DNA of 64,000 nt, taken from positions 2,148,089-2,212,088 of the forward strand of contig NZ_MSCI01000002.1 of NCBI RefSeq assembly GCF_002954585.1, read 5' to 3'. Made by a program: the position numbers and the translations under genes. The first letter of the stretch is position 1, and the number at the start of each line of letters is the position of its first letter. Shown piece by piece: positions 25,755 to 34,728 of this stretch. The notes under the pieces were generated by a model. The model saw only the letters and a program-made list of their open reading frames with translations, was not told the origin of the DNA and did not search any database. Source of the DNA: Vibrio chagasii. GTDB lineage: Bacteria > Pseudomonadota > Gammaproteobacteria > Enterobacterales > Vibrionaceae.

Positions 25755-26105
25755 ATGTCTGTCGTGATTTATCATAACCCACGCTGCTCAAAGAGCCGTC
25801 AAACGCTTGAACTGCTTGAAAAAAACGGCGTACAACCTGAAGTAATCAAGTACCTAGACACACCTTTCACTGTTGAACAGCTAAAAGTACTGTTCACTCA
25901 GCTTGGTTTTAGCAGCGTTCGCGAGATGATGCGCACAAAAGAGACAGACTACAAAGAAGCGAACCTTGGTGATGCTTCTGTATCTGATGAAGACCTATTT
26001 TCTGCCATGGCTGCGAATCCAAAACTGTTTGAACGCCCAGTAGTTGTAGCAAATAACAAAGCCAAGATTGGTCGTCCACCTGAGCAAGTACTAGAGATTC
26101 TGTAA
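25755..26105 (+). CDS. arsC: glutaredoxin-type arsenate reductase family protein (YfgD-like)
   Basis: A 116-residue protein with NPRCSKSRQTLELL (catalytic Cys11 and the Cys-x4-Arg anion site) and a C-terminal ELFERPVVV-type region (LFERPVVVANNKAKIGRPPE), the ArsC pattern. In E. coli the equivalent position next to bepA is yfgD. Arsenate reduction is the family activity, but no ars operon is nearby. A small hairpin, GAGGCC/GGCCTC (25697-25715), precedes it. A GAGGAAGAACC Shine-Dalgarno region is clear. Confidence 0.88.
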   Translation: MSVVIYHNPRCSKSRQTLELLEKNGVQPEVIKYLDTPFTVEQLKVLFTQLGFSSVREMMRTKETDYKEANLGDASVSDEDLFSAMAANPKLFERPVVVANNKAKIGRPPEQVLEIL

Positions 26106-26111
26106 GCGGCT

Positions 26112-26705
26112 ATGAACATCAACATTCTTGTTCTCTACTATAGTCGTCACGGCAACACACAAGCTCTCGCAAGGCAGATAGCACGAGGGGTGGAATCCAT
26201 ACCTGAGTGTGAAGCTATGCTAAGAACCGTTAATGACGTGTACACAGTGGAAGAGCAGCCAGGTTCTCGCTATCAACCCACGGACCCAATCGCCACGCTG
26301 CGAGAGCTCCGTTCTTGTGATGGCTTGGCGCTTGGCAGTCCGGTTTGGTTCGGCAACATGGCAGGGCCGATGAAGCACTTTTGGGATAGCACTACATCAT
26401 TATGGATCAATGGCGATCTTATCGATAAGCCAGCTTGTGTATTTACTTCTTCGTCATCACTGCATGGCGGGCAAGAGACAACACAGCAAAGCATGATGCT
26501 ACCACTGCTTCACCATGGAATGTTAGTGGTAGGCATCCCTTACTCAGAGCCTGCATTGCATACCACTCAAACTGGTGGTACGCCTTATGGTGCAAGCAGT
26601 ACAGGCGAAAGTGCTTCACTAAGCAAAGAAGAAATTGAGCTGGCGCAGAACCTAGGTAAACGCCTAGCGCGCATTGCGATAAATCAGAAGGGAATCTCTC
26701 AATGA
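26112..26705 (+). CDS. wrbA: WrbA-type NAD(P)H:quinone oxidoreductase
   Basis: A 197-residue flavodoxin-fold FMN protein. The phosphate-binding loop is YYSRHGNTQALA (residues about 9-20). FMN-contact regions SPVWFGNMAGPMKHFWD (about 77-93) and FTSSSSLHGGQETT follow. It performs two-electron reduction of quinones, limiting oxidative stress. The gene starts six bases after arsC and overlaps the following DUF2069 gene (ATGA), forming a three-gene operon. Confidence 0.9.
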   Translation: MNINILVLYYSRHGNTQALARQIARGVESIPECEAMLRTVNDVYTVEEQPGSRYQPTDPIATLRELRSCDGLALGSPVWFGNMAGPMKHFWDSTTSLWINGDLIDKPACVFTSSSSLHGGQETTQQSMMLPLLHHGMLVVGIPYSEPALHTTQTGGTPYGASSTGESASLSKEEIELAQNLGKRLARIAINQKGISQ

Positions 26706-27139
26706 TGTACATGTCAGAGAAGGCGATGTCTCCTAAGACAAAGCTATTCCGGTACCTAGCATTAGCAGGCAACCTATTACTGTTAGGTTGGGTTGTTGCT
26801 TGGCAAATGACGCTTTCACCACATCCTCACCTAGATAATGTCACGCTCGCTATCGTTTGGGCAGTGCCGTTACTGTTGCCATTACCTGGCATTTTAATCG
26901 GCAAGCCTTATACGCACGCTTGGGCAAACTTCATCTTAATGCTCTATTTCCTACACGCATTGACCCTTTTATACATAGATGGTGGTGAGCGCTTATTAGC
27001 CGCTGTTGAGCTGGTGCTAACCACGATCGGCTTTGCCGGAAACATCTTATTTACCCGTTTCCGAGCCAAAGAGTTAGGCATCAAGCTAAAGCGCCTTTCT
27101 GAAGTAGAAAAGAAAGAGAAAGCGAAGTTCGAGCAATAA
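26702..27139 (+). CDS. DUF2069 inner membrane protein
   Basis: A 145-residue protein with four membrane segments (about 17-36, 45-63, 72-92 and 97-116) and a basic cytoplasmic tail, RFRAKELGIKLKRLSEVEKKEK. It matches the DUF2069 family, a conserved gammaproteobacterial membrane protein of unknown function. Its ATG overlaps the wrbA stop (ATGATG), so translation is coupled. Confidence 0.8.
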   Translation: MMYMSEKAMSPKTKLFRYLALAGNLLLLGWVVAWQMTLSPHPHLDNVTLAIVWAVPLLLPLPGILIGKPYTHAWANFILMLYFLHALTLLYIDGGERLLAAVELVLTTIGFAGNILFTRFRAKELGIKLKRLSEVEKKEKAKFEQ

Positions 27140-27191
27140 GATTAGTTTCGACATCCCCGCTCAGCTAGCACAATTAATAACGAACAAACAA

Positions 27192-27230
27192 AAAGCCCTG
27201 CGAGATTTCTCTAGCAGGGCTTTCTCTTTT
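27192..27230 (+). terminator. intrinsic terminator of arsC-wrbA-DUF2069
   Basis: AAAGCCCTGC (27192-27201) and GCAGGGCTTT (27214-27223), 12-base loop, followed by CTCTTTT. Confidence 0.8.
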
Positions 27231-27278
27231 ATTTTCGTCTACCTACTCTTCGTATAGACGATGAATGTCAGCAATTGC

Positions 27279-28541
27279 CTAACTGCGGTTCCACTCGTAT
27301 ACCAAGCTTGGTTTTGCATGCTGTGGAGCTGCGGCTTCTTGTACTTCGCTACTCGTTAACTCTAGATTAGCGTCTGAACCAGCTAGCGAATCATCACCAA
27401 CAACTTCATTACCTTTGATCACTTGAACATCAGTATCTGCATCAGTTGCTGTTAATTCAGTATTAACAGCAACTGTTGAATCATCGCCTACAGACATGGT
27501 GTTGTCTTGTGTTTCAAATTCAGGGCTGACTTCTGGTTCGATGTAAGACTCTTCAACCTTCACAACTTGGCGAATACTTGCCACTTCTTGCTCAAACTCT
27601 TGTTGAGTCGACAACAAATGAATACGGAACGTCACTTCGTTGTTTTGAATCTTAAGAATATCTAGGCTAGCAACCGAGTTTAGACGCTTAAGTGCATTCT
27701 CTAGCTGGAAGAAGTCTTGAGCATTATTCAGGCTAATAAACTGAGTTATAATCGACTCTGATGACTCACTCGCCACCGTCACCGCGCTTTTACCCGCGTA
27801 GTAGTTACTGATTTGGTCAACGAGCTTCTTAGAAGCCGTTGCACTGTTACCCGACACTGAACCTGTGATTGGTGCAGTTGGCGTGCTGGTTAACTGACTT
27901 GGTTTTTGGTCGTACAGCGTCCAACGCAATCCTGAAGATTGAGCTTTGATCACTAACACTGCATCAACTGGGTAGCGTTGACTTGCTCGACTGATCGGTG
28001 AAACAAAGCTGCCCCACAAATCTGAGGTCGCGATACCAGTAATATCATCGAAGTCACCGACAGGAAGAGTCAAAGGCAAACCACGATCTTTTGCACTAGC
28101 TTGCAACTGAGCAGCAAGTGGTGAGTTCGAGTGCTCCCACACAATGTTCTTATCGAAGCTGTCTTCTTCCACCAGCCAAACCAAGATGTTTGAGCGAGTT
28201 TCAGGCCAATACGGCAGTTGTGCTTGAGTCAGTAGAGAACGAATTTGGGCGCCATTAAAGCGCATACGCAATGTTGATTGGTCATTGCGCTCACCAAAAC
28301 TCATTTGAGACATGTACTGCGCACTCTTACGCATCGCCTTTTGGATGGTCTCATTTGCAGCAACGTCAGTTTGGCCAGTCGCACGTATCAATACCTGCTC
28401 CATACCGGTATTTCTTGCCACTTGTTCTGGTTGTTTATCTTCGGCGTTAATCGCAACTTCAGCACTAAAGATATCTACTTTCGTTAAGGCGTAACTCGGG
28501 AAGGCTAATAGCCCCATCAACAACAATGCTATGTAGCGCAT
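27279..28541 (-). CDS. DUF2066 exported protein
   Basis: A 420-residue protein from MRYIALLLMGLLAFPSYA (ATG 28541), a signal peptide. The conserved N-terminal part (KVDIFSAEVAI, ARNTGMEQVLIRATGQ, SNILVWLVEEDSF) fits DUF2066, which occurs in many vibrios and their relatives. The C-terminal about 90 residues are low-complexity and acidic (Glu, Asp, Thr, Val), probably disordered. An in-frame extension to 28583 would place residues before the signal peptide and is unlikely. The function is unknown. Confidence 0.8.
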   Translation of the reverse strand: MRYIALLLMGLLAFPSYALTKVDIFSAEVAINAEDKQPEQVARNTGMEQVLIRATGQTDVAANETIQKAMRKSAQYMSQMSFGERNDQSTLRMRFNGAQIRSLLTQAQLPYWPETRSNILVWLVEEDSFDKNIVWEHSNSPLAAQLQASAKDRGLPLTLPVGDFDDITGIATSDLWGSFVSPISRASQRYPVDAVLVIKAQSSGLRWTLYDQKPSQLTSTPTAPITGSVSGNSATASKKLVDQISNYYAGKSAVTVASESSESIITQFISLNNAQDFFQLENALKRLNSVASLDILKIQNNEVTFRIHLLSTQQEFEQEVASIRQVVKVEESYIEPEVSPEFETQDNTMSVGDDSTVAVNTELTATDADTDVQVIKGNEVVGDDSLAGSDANLELTSSEVQEAAAPQHAKPSLVYEWNRS

Positions 28542-28737
28542 ATTGATCCTAATATTCAAAGCTTGTGCCTTGATGATAAGCAACTATGGATTGAGGGGCA
28601 AGGTCGTTAGCGCCCACTGTGTTTAATAACCACAAAATATCACCTGACCATGATAAAGCGCTAACTTATAAACCGAATTTTCGGACCTTGTTCGATATAA
28701 AATATCAGTATGATAAATAAATTTGATCTATTTTGTG

Positions 28738-28753
28738 TAGCAATCGATTGCCA
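28738..28753. promoter_or_regulatory. PurR box upstream of uraA
   Basis: TAGCAATCGATTGCCA fits the PurR consensus core GCAANCGNTTGC exactly. It lies 65 bases before the uraA ATG and just upstream of a TAGAAT -10-like hexamer. Confidence 0.7.
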
Positions 28754-28817
28754 AGTGATAGAATCGCGCGAATTTTATTTTTTACTTTTCATATAACGAC
28801 CAATCTAAGGACATATC

Positions 28818-30056
28818 ATGAAAAATGCATTGCAAGGTGCACAAATGCTGTTTGTAGCTTTTGGTGCGCTTGTACTCGTGCCGCTACTGACAGGACTTGA
28901 TCCCAACGTTGCACTCTTTGGCGCGGGTATCGGCACCCTTTTATTCCAACTTATTACACGCCGTTCAGTGCCAATCTTCTTAGCGTCTTCTTTTGCATTC
29001 ATCGCGCCTATCATGTTTGGTATCCAAACTTGGGGTATTGGCGCAACCATGGGTGGCCTTATGGCAGCAGGTGTTGTGTATGTATTAATGGGTGCTCTTA
29101 TCAAATTGAGAGGCGTTGGCTTCATCCATAAGCTACTTCCTCCTGTGGTTGTTGGTCCTGTGATTATGGTGATTGGTTTAGGCCTAGCACCAGTTGCGGT
29201 AAACATGGCGCTAGGTAAGACAGGCGATGGCGCTATTCAACTTGTTGATCCAGACGCAGCACTTTGGATCTCATCAGTTTCCCTACTAGTTACCGTCATC
29301 ATCAGCGTATTCTCGAAGGGTTTCCTAAAGCTACTGCCTATCTTTGGTGGGATAATCGCAGGTTACATTACAAGTCTATTCTATGGGGCAGTAGACTTCG
29401 CCCCCGTTGCACAAGCATCTTGGTTAGCGCTACCAAACTTTACGATGCCTGAGTTCAACATCAACGCTATCTTCTTCATGGTATTTGTCGCGATTGCGCC
29501 AGCCGTAGAGCACGTGGGTGACATGCTTGCGATTTCTAACGTGACGGGTAAAGACTACCTTAAGAAACCAGGCCTACATCGCACAATCACAGGCGACGGT
29601 GTAGCAACCATTGCAGCTTCTATGCTGGGCGCTCCGCCAAACACAACCTACAGTGAAGTAACTGGAGCGGTAATGCTAACGAAAGCATTTAACCCGGTGA
29701 TCATGACTTGGGCTGCAGTAACAGCCATCGTTCTTGCATTGGTTGGTAAGCTAGGCGCTCTTCTGCAAACCATTCCGGTTCCGGTAATGGGCGGCATCAT
29801 GATTCTTCTGTTTGGTTCTATTGCAACAGTAGGCTTGAACACACTTATCAAAAACAACGTTGACCTACACAAATCACGTAACCTTGTCATTGTGGGCATT
29901 ACCCTAGTATTCGGTATTGGCGGCATGGCATTTGGCATCGGCGATTTCAGCCTACAGGGCGTAAGCTTGTGCGGTATCGTCGCGATTCTACTTAACCTAG
30001 TTCTTCCTGAAGAGTTAGGTGATAACACAGTCGTAGACAAAGCTCAAATCGACTAA
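28818..30056 (+). CDS. uraA: uracil permease
   Basis: A 412-residue NCS2-family uracil:proton symporter of the inner membrane with about 14 membrane segments. Typical motifs are AFGALVLVPLLTGLDPNVALF near the start, AIAPAVEHVGDM (the conserved Glu) and GGIMILLFGSIATVGLNTL. It is divergent from the DUF2066 gene and convergent with upp. The neighbouring PurR box and upp support a uracil-salvage role. Confidence 0.93.
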   Translation: MKNALQGAQMLFVAFGALVLVPLLTGLDPNVALFGAGIGTLLFQLITRRSVPIFLASSFAFIAPIMFGIQTWGIGATMGGLMAAGVVYVLMGALIKLRGVGFIHKLLPPVVVGPVIMVIGLGLAPVAVNMALGKTGDGAIQLVDPDAALWISSVSLLVTVIISVFSKGFLKLLPIFGGIIAGYITSLFYGAVDFAPVAQASWLALPNFTMPEFNINAIFFMVFVAIAPAVEHVGDMLAISNVTGKDYLKKPGLHRTITGDGVATIAASMLGAPPNTTYSEVTGAVMLTKAFNPVIMTWAAVTAIVLALVGKLGALLQTIPVPVMGGIMILLFGSIATVGLNTLIKNNVDLHKSRNLVIVGITLVFGIGGMAFGIGDFSLQGVSLCGIVAILLNLVLPEELGDNTVVDKAQID

Positions 30057-30094
30057 TGGTTGAACCCGTTTAGAGTCCAACAAAATTTAAGATC

Positions 30095-30129
30095 AAAAAA
30101 GGGAGAGCATCGAATGCTCTCCCTTTTTT
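30095..30129. terminator. bidirectional terminator between uraA and upp
   Basis: Perfect stem GGGAGAGCAT (30101-30110) / ATGCTCTCCC (30114-30123), loop CGA, A6 before and T6 after. Confidence 0.9.
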
Positions 30130-30197
30130 ATTAATACAGATCATTAAGTCAATTCAGAAGTTTGAAACCGTCGAACCCACTTAACCTAAAAACCGAA

Positions 30198-30824
30198 TTA
30201 CTTAGTACCGAAGATCTTATCGCCAGCATCGCCAAGACCTGGAACAATGTAGCCCTTGTCGTTTAGCTTCTCATCGATTGCAGCAGTGTAAAGCTCAACA
30301 TCTGGATGCGCTTTTTCTAGAGCCGCGATACCTTCTGGAGCCGCTACAAGCACAAGAATCTTAAAGTGCTTACAACCTTTTTCTTTCATGAGGTCGATAG
30401 TCGCGATCATAGAACCACCTGTTGCAAGCATTGGGTCTACCACTAGAGCAATACGCTCATCGATGTTAGATGCAAGCTTGTTGAAGTATGGTACTGGCTC
30501 AAGCGTTTCTTCGTCACGGTAGATACCAACAACACTGATACGTGCACTTGGGATGTGCTCAAGAACGCCGTCCATCATGCCTAGACCAGCACGTAGGATT
30601 GGCACTACTGTTACTTTCTTACCTTTAATTTGGTCAACTTCAACTGGGCCGTCCCAACCATTAATAGTTACACGCTCAGTTTCAAAGTCTGATGTCGCTT
30701 CGTATGTTAGAAGGCTACCCACTTCTGTCGCTAGCTCACGAAAACGCTTAGTGCTAATCTCACCTTCACGCATCAGGCCAATTTTATGTTTTACTAGCGG
30801 GTGTTTCACTTCAACAACTTTCAT
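30198..30824 (-). CDS. upp: uracil phosphoribosyltransferase
   Basis: Upp makes UMP from uracil and PRPP. The product is 208 residues from MKVVEVKHPLVKHKIG (ATG 30824, GGAG six bases upstream), exactly E. coli length. The longer MPELE start overlaps this Shine-Dalgarno sequence. The PRPP loop is VDPMLATGGSM (about 129-139) and the uracil site is near GYIVPGLGDAGDKIFGTK at the C-terminus. It is divergent from purM across a PurR box, and convergent with uraA. Confidence 0.97.
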   Translation of the reverse strand: MKVVEVKHPLVKHKIGLMREGEISTKRFRELATEVGSLLTYEATSDFETERVTINGWDGPVEVDQIKGKKVTVVPILRAGLGMMDGVLEHIPSARISVVGIYRDEETLEPVPYFNKLASNIDERIALVVDPMLATGGSMIATIDLMKEKGCKHFKILVLVAAPEGIAALEKAHPDVELYTAAIDEKLNDKGYIVPGLGDAGDKIFGTK

Positions 30825-30912
30825 TTCCAACTCCGGCAATATTTAAACAAACCTGTAGATTATACACGAACTCTGTGGTTATTTCAGAATCTTTATTCTA
30901 ATAAAAAAAACC

Positions 30913-30928
30913 GCGCAAACGTTTGCTC
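30913..30928. promoter_or_regulatory. PurR box between upp and purM
   Basis: GCGCAAACGTTTGCTC carries the perfect palindromic core GCAAACGTTTGC. It sits 66 bases before the purM GTG, just upstream of an extended -10 (TGTTAGAAT at 30944-30952), and 89 bases from upp, so it may serve both. Confidence 0.8.
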
Positions 30929-30993
30929 TTCATATTCAAGCCCTGTTAGAATAGCGCCGTTTTCACATCCAACTTAAGTTCGAGGACTATCCC

Positions 30994-32034
30994 GTGAGTG
31001 GTAATACTTCTTCTCTAAGCTACAAAGACGCTGGTGTTGATATCGACGCAGGTAATGCACTAGTAGACCGTATTAAAGGTGCAGTAAAACGCACTCGTCG
31101 CCCTGAAGTAATGGGCGGTATTGGTGGCTTTGGCGCCCTATGTGAACTTCCAACGAAATACAAAGAGCCAGTACTTGTTTCAGGTACTGATGGTGTTGGC
31201 ACTAAGCTTCGCCTTGCTTTGGATCTGAAAAAACACGACACCATTGGTATCGACCTAGTGGCGATGTGTGTGAACGACCTAATCGTTCAAGGTGGTGAAC
31301 CTCTATTCTTCCTAGACTACTACGCAACAGGTAAGCTAGATGTAGATACAGCTGCAGATGTTGTTTCTGGCATCGCTGAAGGTTGTGTTCAAGCTGGTTG
31401 TGCACTAATCGGTGGTGAAACCGCTGAAATGCCAGGCATGTACGAAGGCGACGACTACGATGTTGCTGGCTTCTGTGTTGGTGTAGTAGAAAAAGCGGAC
31501 ATCATCGACGGTACTAAAGTAGCTTCTGGCGACGCACTTATCGCTGTTGGCTCAAGTGGCCCACACTCAAATGGTTACTCTCTAATTCGTAAAGTACTGG
31601 AAGTATCTGGTGCAGATAAAAACGAAGAGCTAGAAGGTCGCACTATCGGTGAACACCTACTAGAACCAACAAAGATTTACATTAAATCAGCACTTAAGAT
31701 GATCGCAGAGCATGACATCCATGCTATCTCGCACATTACTGGTGGTGGTTTCTGGGAAAACATCCCACGCGTACTTCCGGAAGGTACTAAAGCAGTGATT
31801 GATGGCAATAGCTGGGAATGGCCTGCTATCTTCAACTGGCTACAAGAGAAAGGCAACGTGGAAACATTTGAAATGTACCGCACTTTCAACTGTGGTGTAG
31901 GCCTTGTTGTTGCTCTACCTAAAGACCAAGCAAACGCTGCTGTTGAACTACTGAAAGCTGAAGGCGAAAACGCTTGGGTTATCGGTGAGATCGCAAACGC
32001 TGAAGCAGGCGAAGAGCAAGTTGAAATCAACTAA
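30994..32034 (+). CDS. purM: phosphoribosylformylglycinamidine cyclo-ligase
   Basis: PurM (AIR synthetase) converts FGAM to AIR with ATP, the fifth purine step. It has 346 residues and uses a GTG start (GAGGACTATCCC upstream). The ATP-binding and PurM motifs are VSGTDGVGTKL (about 53-63), GGETAEMPGMYEG (about 142-154) and SGPHSNGYSLIR. A stem-loop separates it from purN, which follows in the conserved purMN order. Confidence 0.97.
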   Translation: MSGNTSSLSYKDAGVDIDAGNALVDRIKGAVKRTRRPEVMGGIGGFGALCELPTKYKEPVLVSGTDGVGTKLRLALDLKKHDTIGIDLVAMCVNDLIVQGGEPLFFLDYYATGKLDVDTAADVVSGIAEGCVQAGCALIGGETAEMPGMYEGDDYDVAGFCVGVVEKADIIDGTKVASGDALIAVGSSGPHSNGYSLIRKVLEVSGADKNEELEGRTIGEHLLEPTKIYIKSALKMIAEHDIHAISHITGGGFWENIPRVLPEGTKAVIDGNSWEWPAIFNWLQEKGNVETFEMYRTFNCGVGLVVALPKDQANAAVELLKAEGENAWVIGEIANAEAGEEQVEIN

Positions 32035-32058
32035 ATGAGCACTTCACCTAATTAATCA

Positions 32059-32083
32059 ATGAGGACCGAATGGTCCTCATTTT
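32059..32083 (+). terminator. purM-purN intercistronic stem-loop
   Basis: ATGAGGACC (32059-32067) / GGTCCTCAT (32072-32080), loop GAAT, followed by TTTGC. The U tract is weak, so termination is probably partial. Confidence 0.55.
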
Positions 32084-32150
32084 GCTATTTGGCCCACAGA
32101 AACCCTTAGTTTATGTAGGTAGATTGTAAACAGTTCAATTAATCAATCAT

Positions 32151-32837
32151 ATGACCCACTTTATGAAAAACAATCACTCTCAGAAAACCACTCAGTCTCA
32201 GAAAAATATCGTTGTGTTAGTTTCAGGAAGCGGCAGTAACTTGCAGGCGATCTTAGATGCCTGTGATAGCAATATGATTGATGCTTCAGTCAAAGCTGTC
32301 TTCTCAAACAAGGCAGAAGCATTCGGCTTAGAACGAGCAAAAAATGCTGGCGTCGCTGCACGTTCAGTGAACCCAAAAGATTTCGACTCGCGTGAAGCGT
32401 TTGATCATGAGTTGATGATTCAGATCGACACCTATCAACCAGACTTAATCGTACTGGCAGGCTATATGCGTATCTTGAGTTCAGAATTTGTTCGTCACTA
32501 CGCAGGAAAAATGGTCAATATCCACCCTTCTCTATTACCTAAATACCCTGGTTTACATACCCACCAACGTGCGATTGATGCAAAAGACAAAGAACACGGA
32601 ACAAGTGTGCACTTTGTAACAGAAGAGCTTGACGGTGGCCCTGTTATCTTACAAGCCAAGGTTCCTGTGTTTGAGGACGATGATGCCGAGCTGCTAGCGG
32701 GGCGAGTACTCACTCAAGAGCACGCAATCTATCCGATGGTTTGTAAGTGGTTCGCAGAAGACCGTTTATCTATGGTTGATGGACAAGCGGTGTTAGACGG
32801 AAAAGTGCTAGGCAAACACGGTTACGCAGAAGAGTAG
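32151..32837 (+). CDS. purN: phosphoribosylglycinamide formyltransferase
   Basis: PurN transfers a formyl group from 10-formyl-THF to GAR. The core from KNIVVLVSGSGSNLQAILDAC onward matches the roughly 212-residue E. coli enzyme. Here up to 16 extra residues precede it, and either Met1 (32151) or Met5 (32163) could start; no strong Shine-Dalgarno sequence decides this. Catalytic motifs are VNIHPSLLPKYPGLHT (Asn and His) and HGTSVHFVTEELDGGPV (Asp). Confidence 0.95.
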   Translation: MTHFMKNNHSQKTTQSQKNIVVLVSGSGSNLQAILDACDSNMIDASVKAVFSNKAEAFGLERAKNAGVAARSVNPKDFDSREAFDHELMIQIDTYQPDLIVLAGYMRILSSEFVRHYAGKMVNIHPSLLPKYPGLHTHQRAIDAKDKEHGTSVHFVTEELDGGPVILQAKVPVFEDDDAELLAGRVLTQEHAIYPMVCKWFAEDRLSMVDGQAVLDGKVLGKHGYAEE

Positions 32838-32850
32838 TATCGAGAATACA

Positions 32851-32890
32851 AAAAGGCCGTTAACTGACAAGTGCAGTTAACGGCCTTTTT
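32851..32890. terminator. bidirectional terminator between purN and yafJ
   Basis: A 12-bp perfect stem, GGCCGTTAACTG (32855-32866) / CAGTTAACGGCC (32874-32885), flanked by A and T runs. Confidence 0.9.
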
Positions 32891-32912
32891 ATCGAATCAA
32901 GTAATGAGACGT

Positions 32913-33758
32913 TTAGCTCAATGGTTCAGTAGGCGCTTGGCTTGCAACCTTTTTAGGGGCATAAGCGACATCTTCCAGCTCTTTGTGGTTATTACCAATC
33001 AATTCACCAGAATGGAACAAGGCGTATTCACCCGGCTTCATTCTAAACCACTCTTCATTACCAGTAAGGGGTTGAGTAGCCACTACCGTTACCACATCAT
33101 TCGGTGTGGTTTCTTCTTGGAAGTTAATCTCGACGTCTTCATCGATCAAGCTCGCGTTACCAAAAGGCGCACGTCTCGTAATCCAGTACAAGTGATTGGT
33201 ACAGTATGTCATTACGTACTCACCATCGCTCAACAACATGTTGAAAACGCCTTTCTCTCGCAGCTTATCGCAACACTCAGCAACAAAGCGGAACATGCCT
33301 TCCATGTCTTGTGGTGGTTCAGGAAAACGCTCTTCTAGTTGCTTAAGTAACCAACAGAATGAACGCTCGCTGTCGGTTTCACCAACCGGTCTAAAACGCC
33401 CACTCACTAAGTCATCGTAATCTGATAGTTGGCCATTGTGAGCCAATGTCCAGTATCGTCCCCAAAGCTCACGAGTGAAAGGGTGTGTATTCTCTAGATT
33501 AACACCACCACGGTTGGCTTGACGGATGTGACTAACAACAGCTTGGCTTTTAATTGGGTAGTTTTGAACCAATTCAGCGATCTTAGATTCACAGCTAGGG
33601 TTAGGATCTTTAAAGGTACGAAAGCCCTTGCCCTCATAAAAGGTAATCCCCCAACCATCACGATGTGGGCCAGTATTGCCACCGCGCTGCATAAGACCAG
33701 TGAAGCTAAAACAAATATCCGTTGGCACATTCGCGCTCATACCGAGCAATTCACACAT
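32913..33758 (-). CDS. yafJ: YafJ-like class II glutamine amidotransferase
   Basis: A 281-residue Ntn-hydrolase-type protein. Cys2 (MCELLGMSA) is the nucleophile exposed after Met removal. Further family motifs are GPHRDGWGITFYEGKG (about 30-45), HIRQANRGGVNLENTHPF and LAHNGQL (about 107-113). No synthase domain is attached, so the amide acceptor is unknown. The order yafJ-gmhA-fadE matches E. coli. Confidence 0.9.
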   Translation of the reverse strand: MCELLGMSANVPTDICFSFTGLMQRGGNTGPHRDGWGITFYEGKGFRTFKDPNPSCESKIAELVQNYPIKSQAVVSHIRQANRGGVNLENTHPFTRELWGRYWTLAHNGQLSDYDDLVSGRFRPVGETDSERSFCWLLKQLEERFPEPPQDMEGMFRFVAECCDKLREKGVFNMLLSDGEYVMTYCTNHLYWITRRAPFGNASLIDEDVEINFQEETTPNDVVTVVATQPLTGNEEWFRMKPGEYALFHSGELIGNNHKELEDVAYAPKKVASQAPTEPLS

Positions 33759-33825
33759 GGTTTAATCTACTCCCTATTAAAACCAATAGAGCCAAAAACC
33801 TAGGCTCTAAATGTCTGTAAAACTG

Positions 33826-34401
33826 TTATTCCATCTCTTTTTCGACAAGCTGAATCACAATATGGATGATCTTAATGTGAATCTCTTGAATGCGGTCTGC
33901 GTAACCAAAATGTGGTACTCGAATTTCGATATCCGCACAACCCGCCATTTTACCGCCGTCTTTACCAGTCAGAGCAATCGTCTTCATGCCTTTCGCTTGA
34001 GCTGCTTCAATGGCTTTTAGGATATTGCCTGAGTTACCTGAAGTTGATAAACCAAACAACACATCGCCTTTACGGCCAACCGCTTCTACATAACGAGAAA
34101 ATACGTGGTCGTAACCGAAGTCATTACTCACACAAGATAAGTGGCTAGGGTCTGAAATCGCAATACCAGCGTAGCCTGGGCGGTTTTCACGGTATCGGCC
34201 AGTCAGCTCTTCTGCAAAGTGCATTGCATCACAGTGTGAGCCACCATTACCACAAGAAAGCACTTTACCTTCCTGTTTGAATGAGTCAGCAATCATTTTT
34301 GCCGCTGCTTCAATTTGAGCAATATTATGATCATCACTCAAAAACTTGTTAAGAACGTCAGCAGCTTCGTTCAATTCACTTTTGATTAGGTCTTGGTACA
34401 T
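33826..34401 (-). CDS. gmhA: sedoheptulose 7-phosphate isomerase
   Basis: GmhA (LpcA) converts sedoheptulose 7-phosphate to D-glycero-manno-heptose 7-phosphate, the first step to the ADP-heptose of the LPS inner core. It is 191 residues with a SIS fold. Motifs are CGNGGSHCDAMHFAEELTGRY (split near residues 53-73; His and Glu are active-site residues), GLSTSGNSGNILKA and the C-terminal HIKIIHIVIQLVE. It lies 67 bases upstream of yafJ, probably cotranscribed. Confidence 0.96.
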   Translation of the reverse strand: MYQDLIKSELNEAADVLNKFLSDDHNIAQIEAAAKMIADSFKQEGKVLSCGNGGSHCDAMHFAEELTGRYRENRPGYAGIAISDPSHLSCVSNDFGYDHVFSRYVEAVGRKGDVLFGLSTSGNSGNILKAIEAAQAKGMKTIALTGKDGGKMAGCADIEIRVPHFGYADRIQEIHIKIIHIVIQLVEKEME

Positions 34402-34664
34402 AAGGCTTATCTCTTATTTTTATGACACAGATTAGCGTGCGCGATATGAGAGCTGAGGTTTTTTCCCTCTTTTAACTGAGTTTACCCACAAACATGAAAT
34501 AGTGTCGACAGTTAAGCCCAAAGATTGCCATCTTAATTAGTCAGTCATCGCTAATTCGTCCAAATAATCGCCACCAACCTCTCACAATTAGAATTTTAAC
34601 TCTACTAAGATCACTTTTTATTCAACTTGGAGTTTTACAAATATTTAATATTTCGTTTACACTT

Positions 34665-34681
34665 GACTGGTTAGACCTCTT
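34665..34681. promoter_or_regulatory. FadR-type operator in the fadE promoter
   Basis: GACTGGTTAGACCTCTT closely follows the FadR pattern CTGGTC-x-GAC-x-T. It overlaps a possible -35 TTGACT (34664-34669), with TAAAAC 16 bases downstream, which suits repression of fadE in the absence of long-chain acyl-CoA. The rest of the 327-base gmhA-fadE gap has no gene. Confidence 0.6.
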
Positions 34682-34728
34682 ACCTAAAACTTAATAACAA
34701 TAAGTGATCTCTGAAAAGGAAATCGATC

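Noticed and set aside
28805..29206. 133-codon minus-strand ORF
   Set aside because: Antisense to uraA, with a Pro/Thr-rich composition typical of a shadow frame. uraA is a clear family match.
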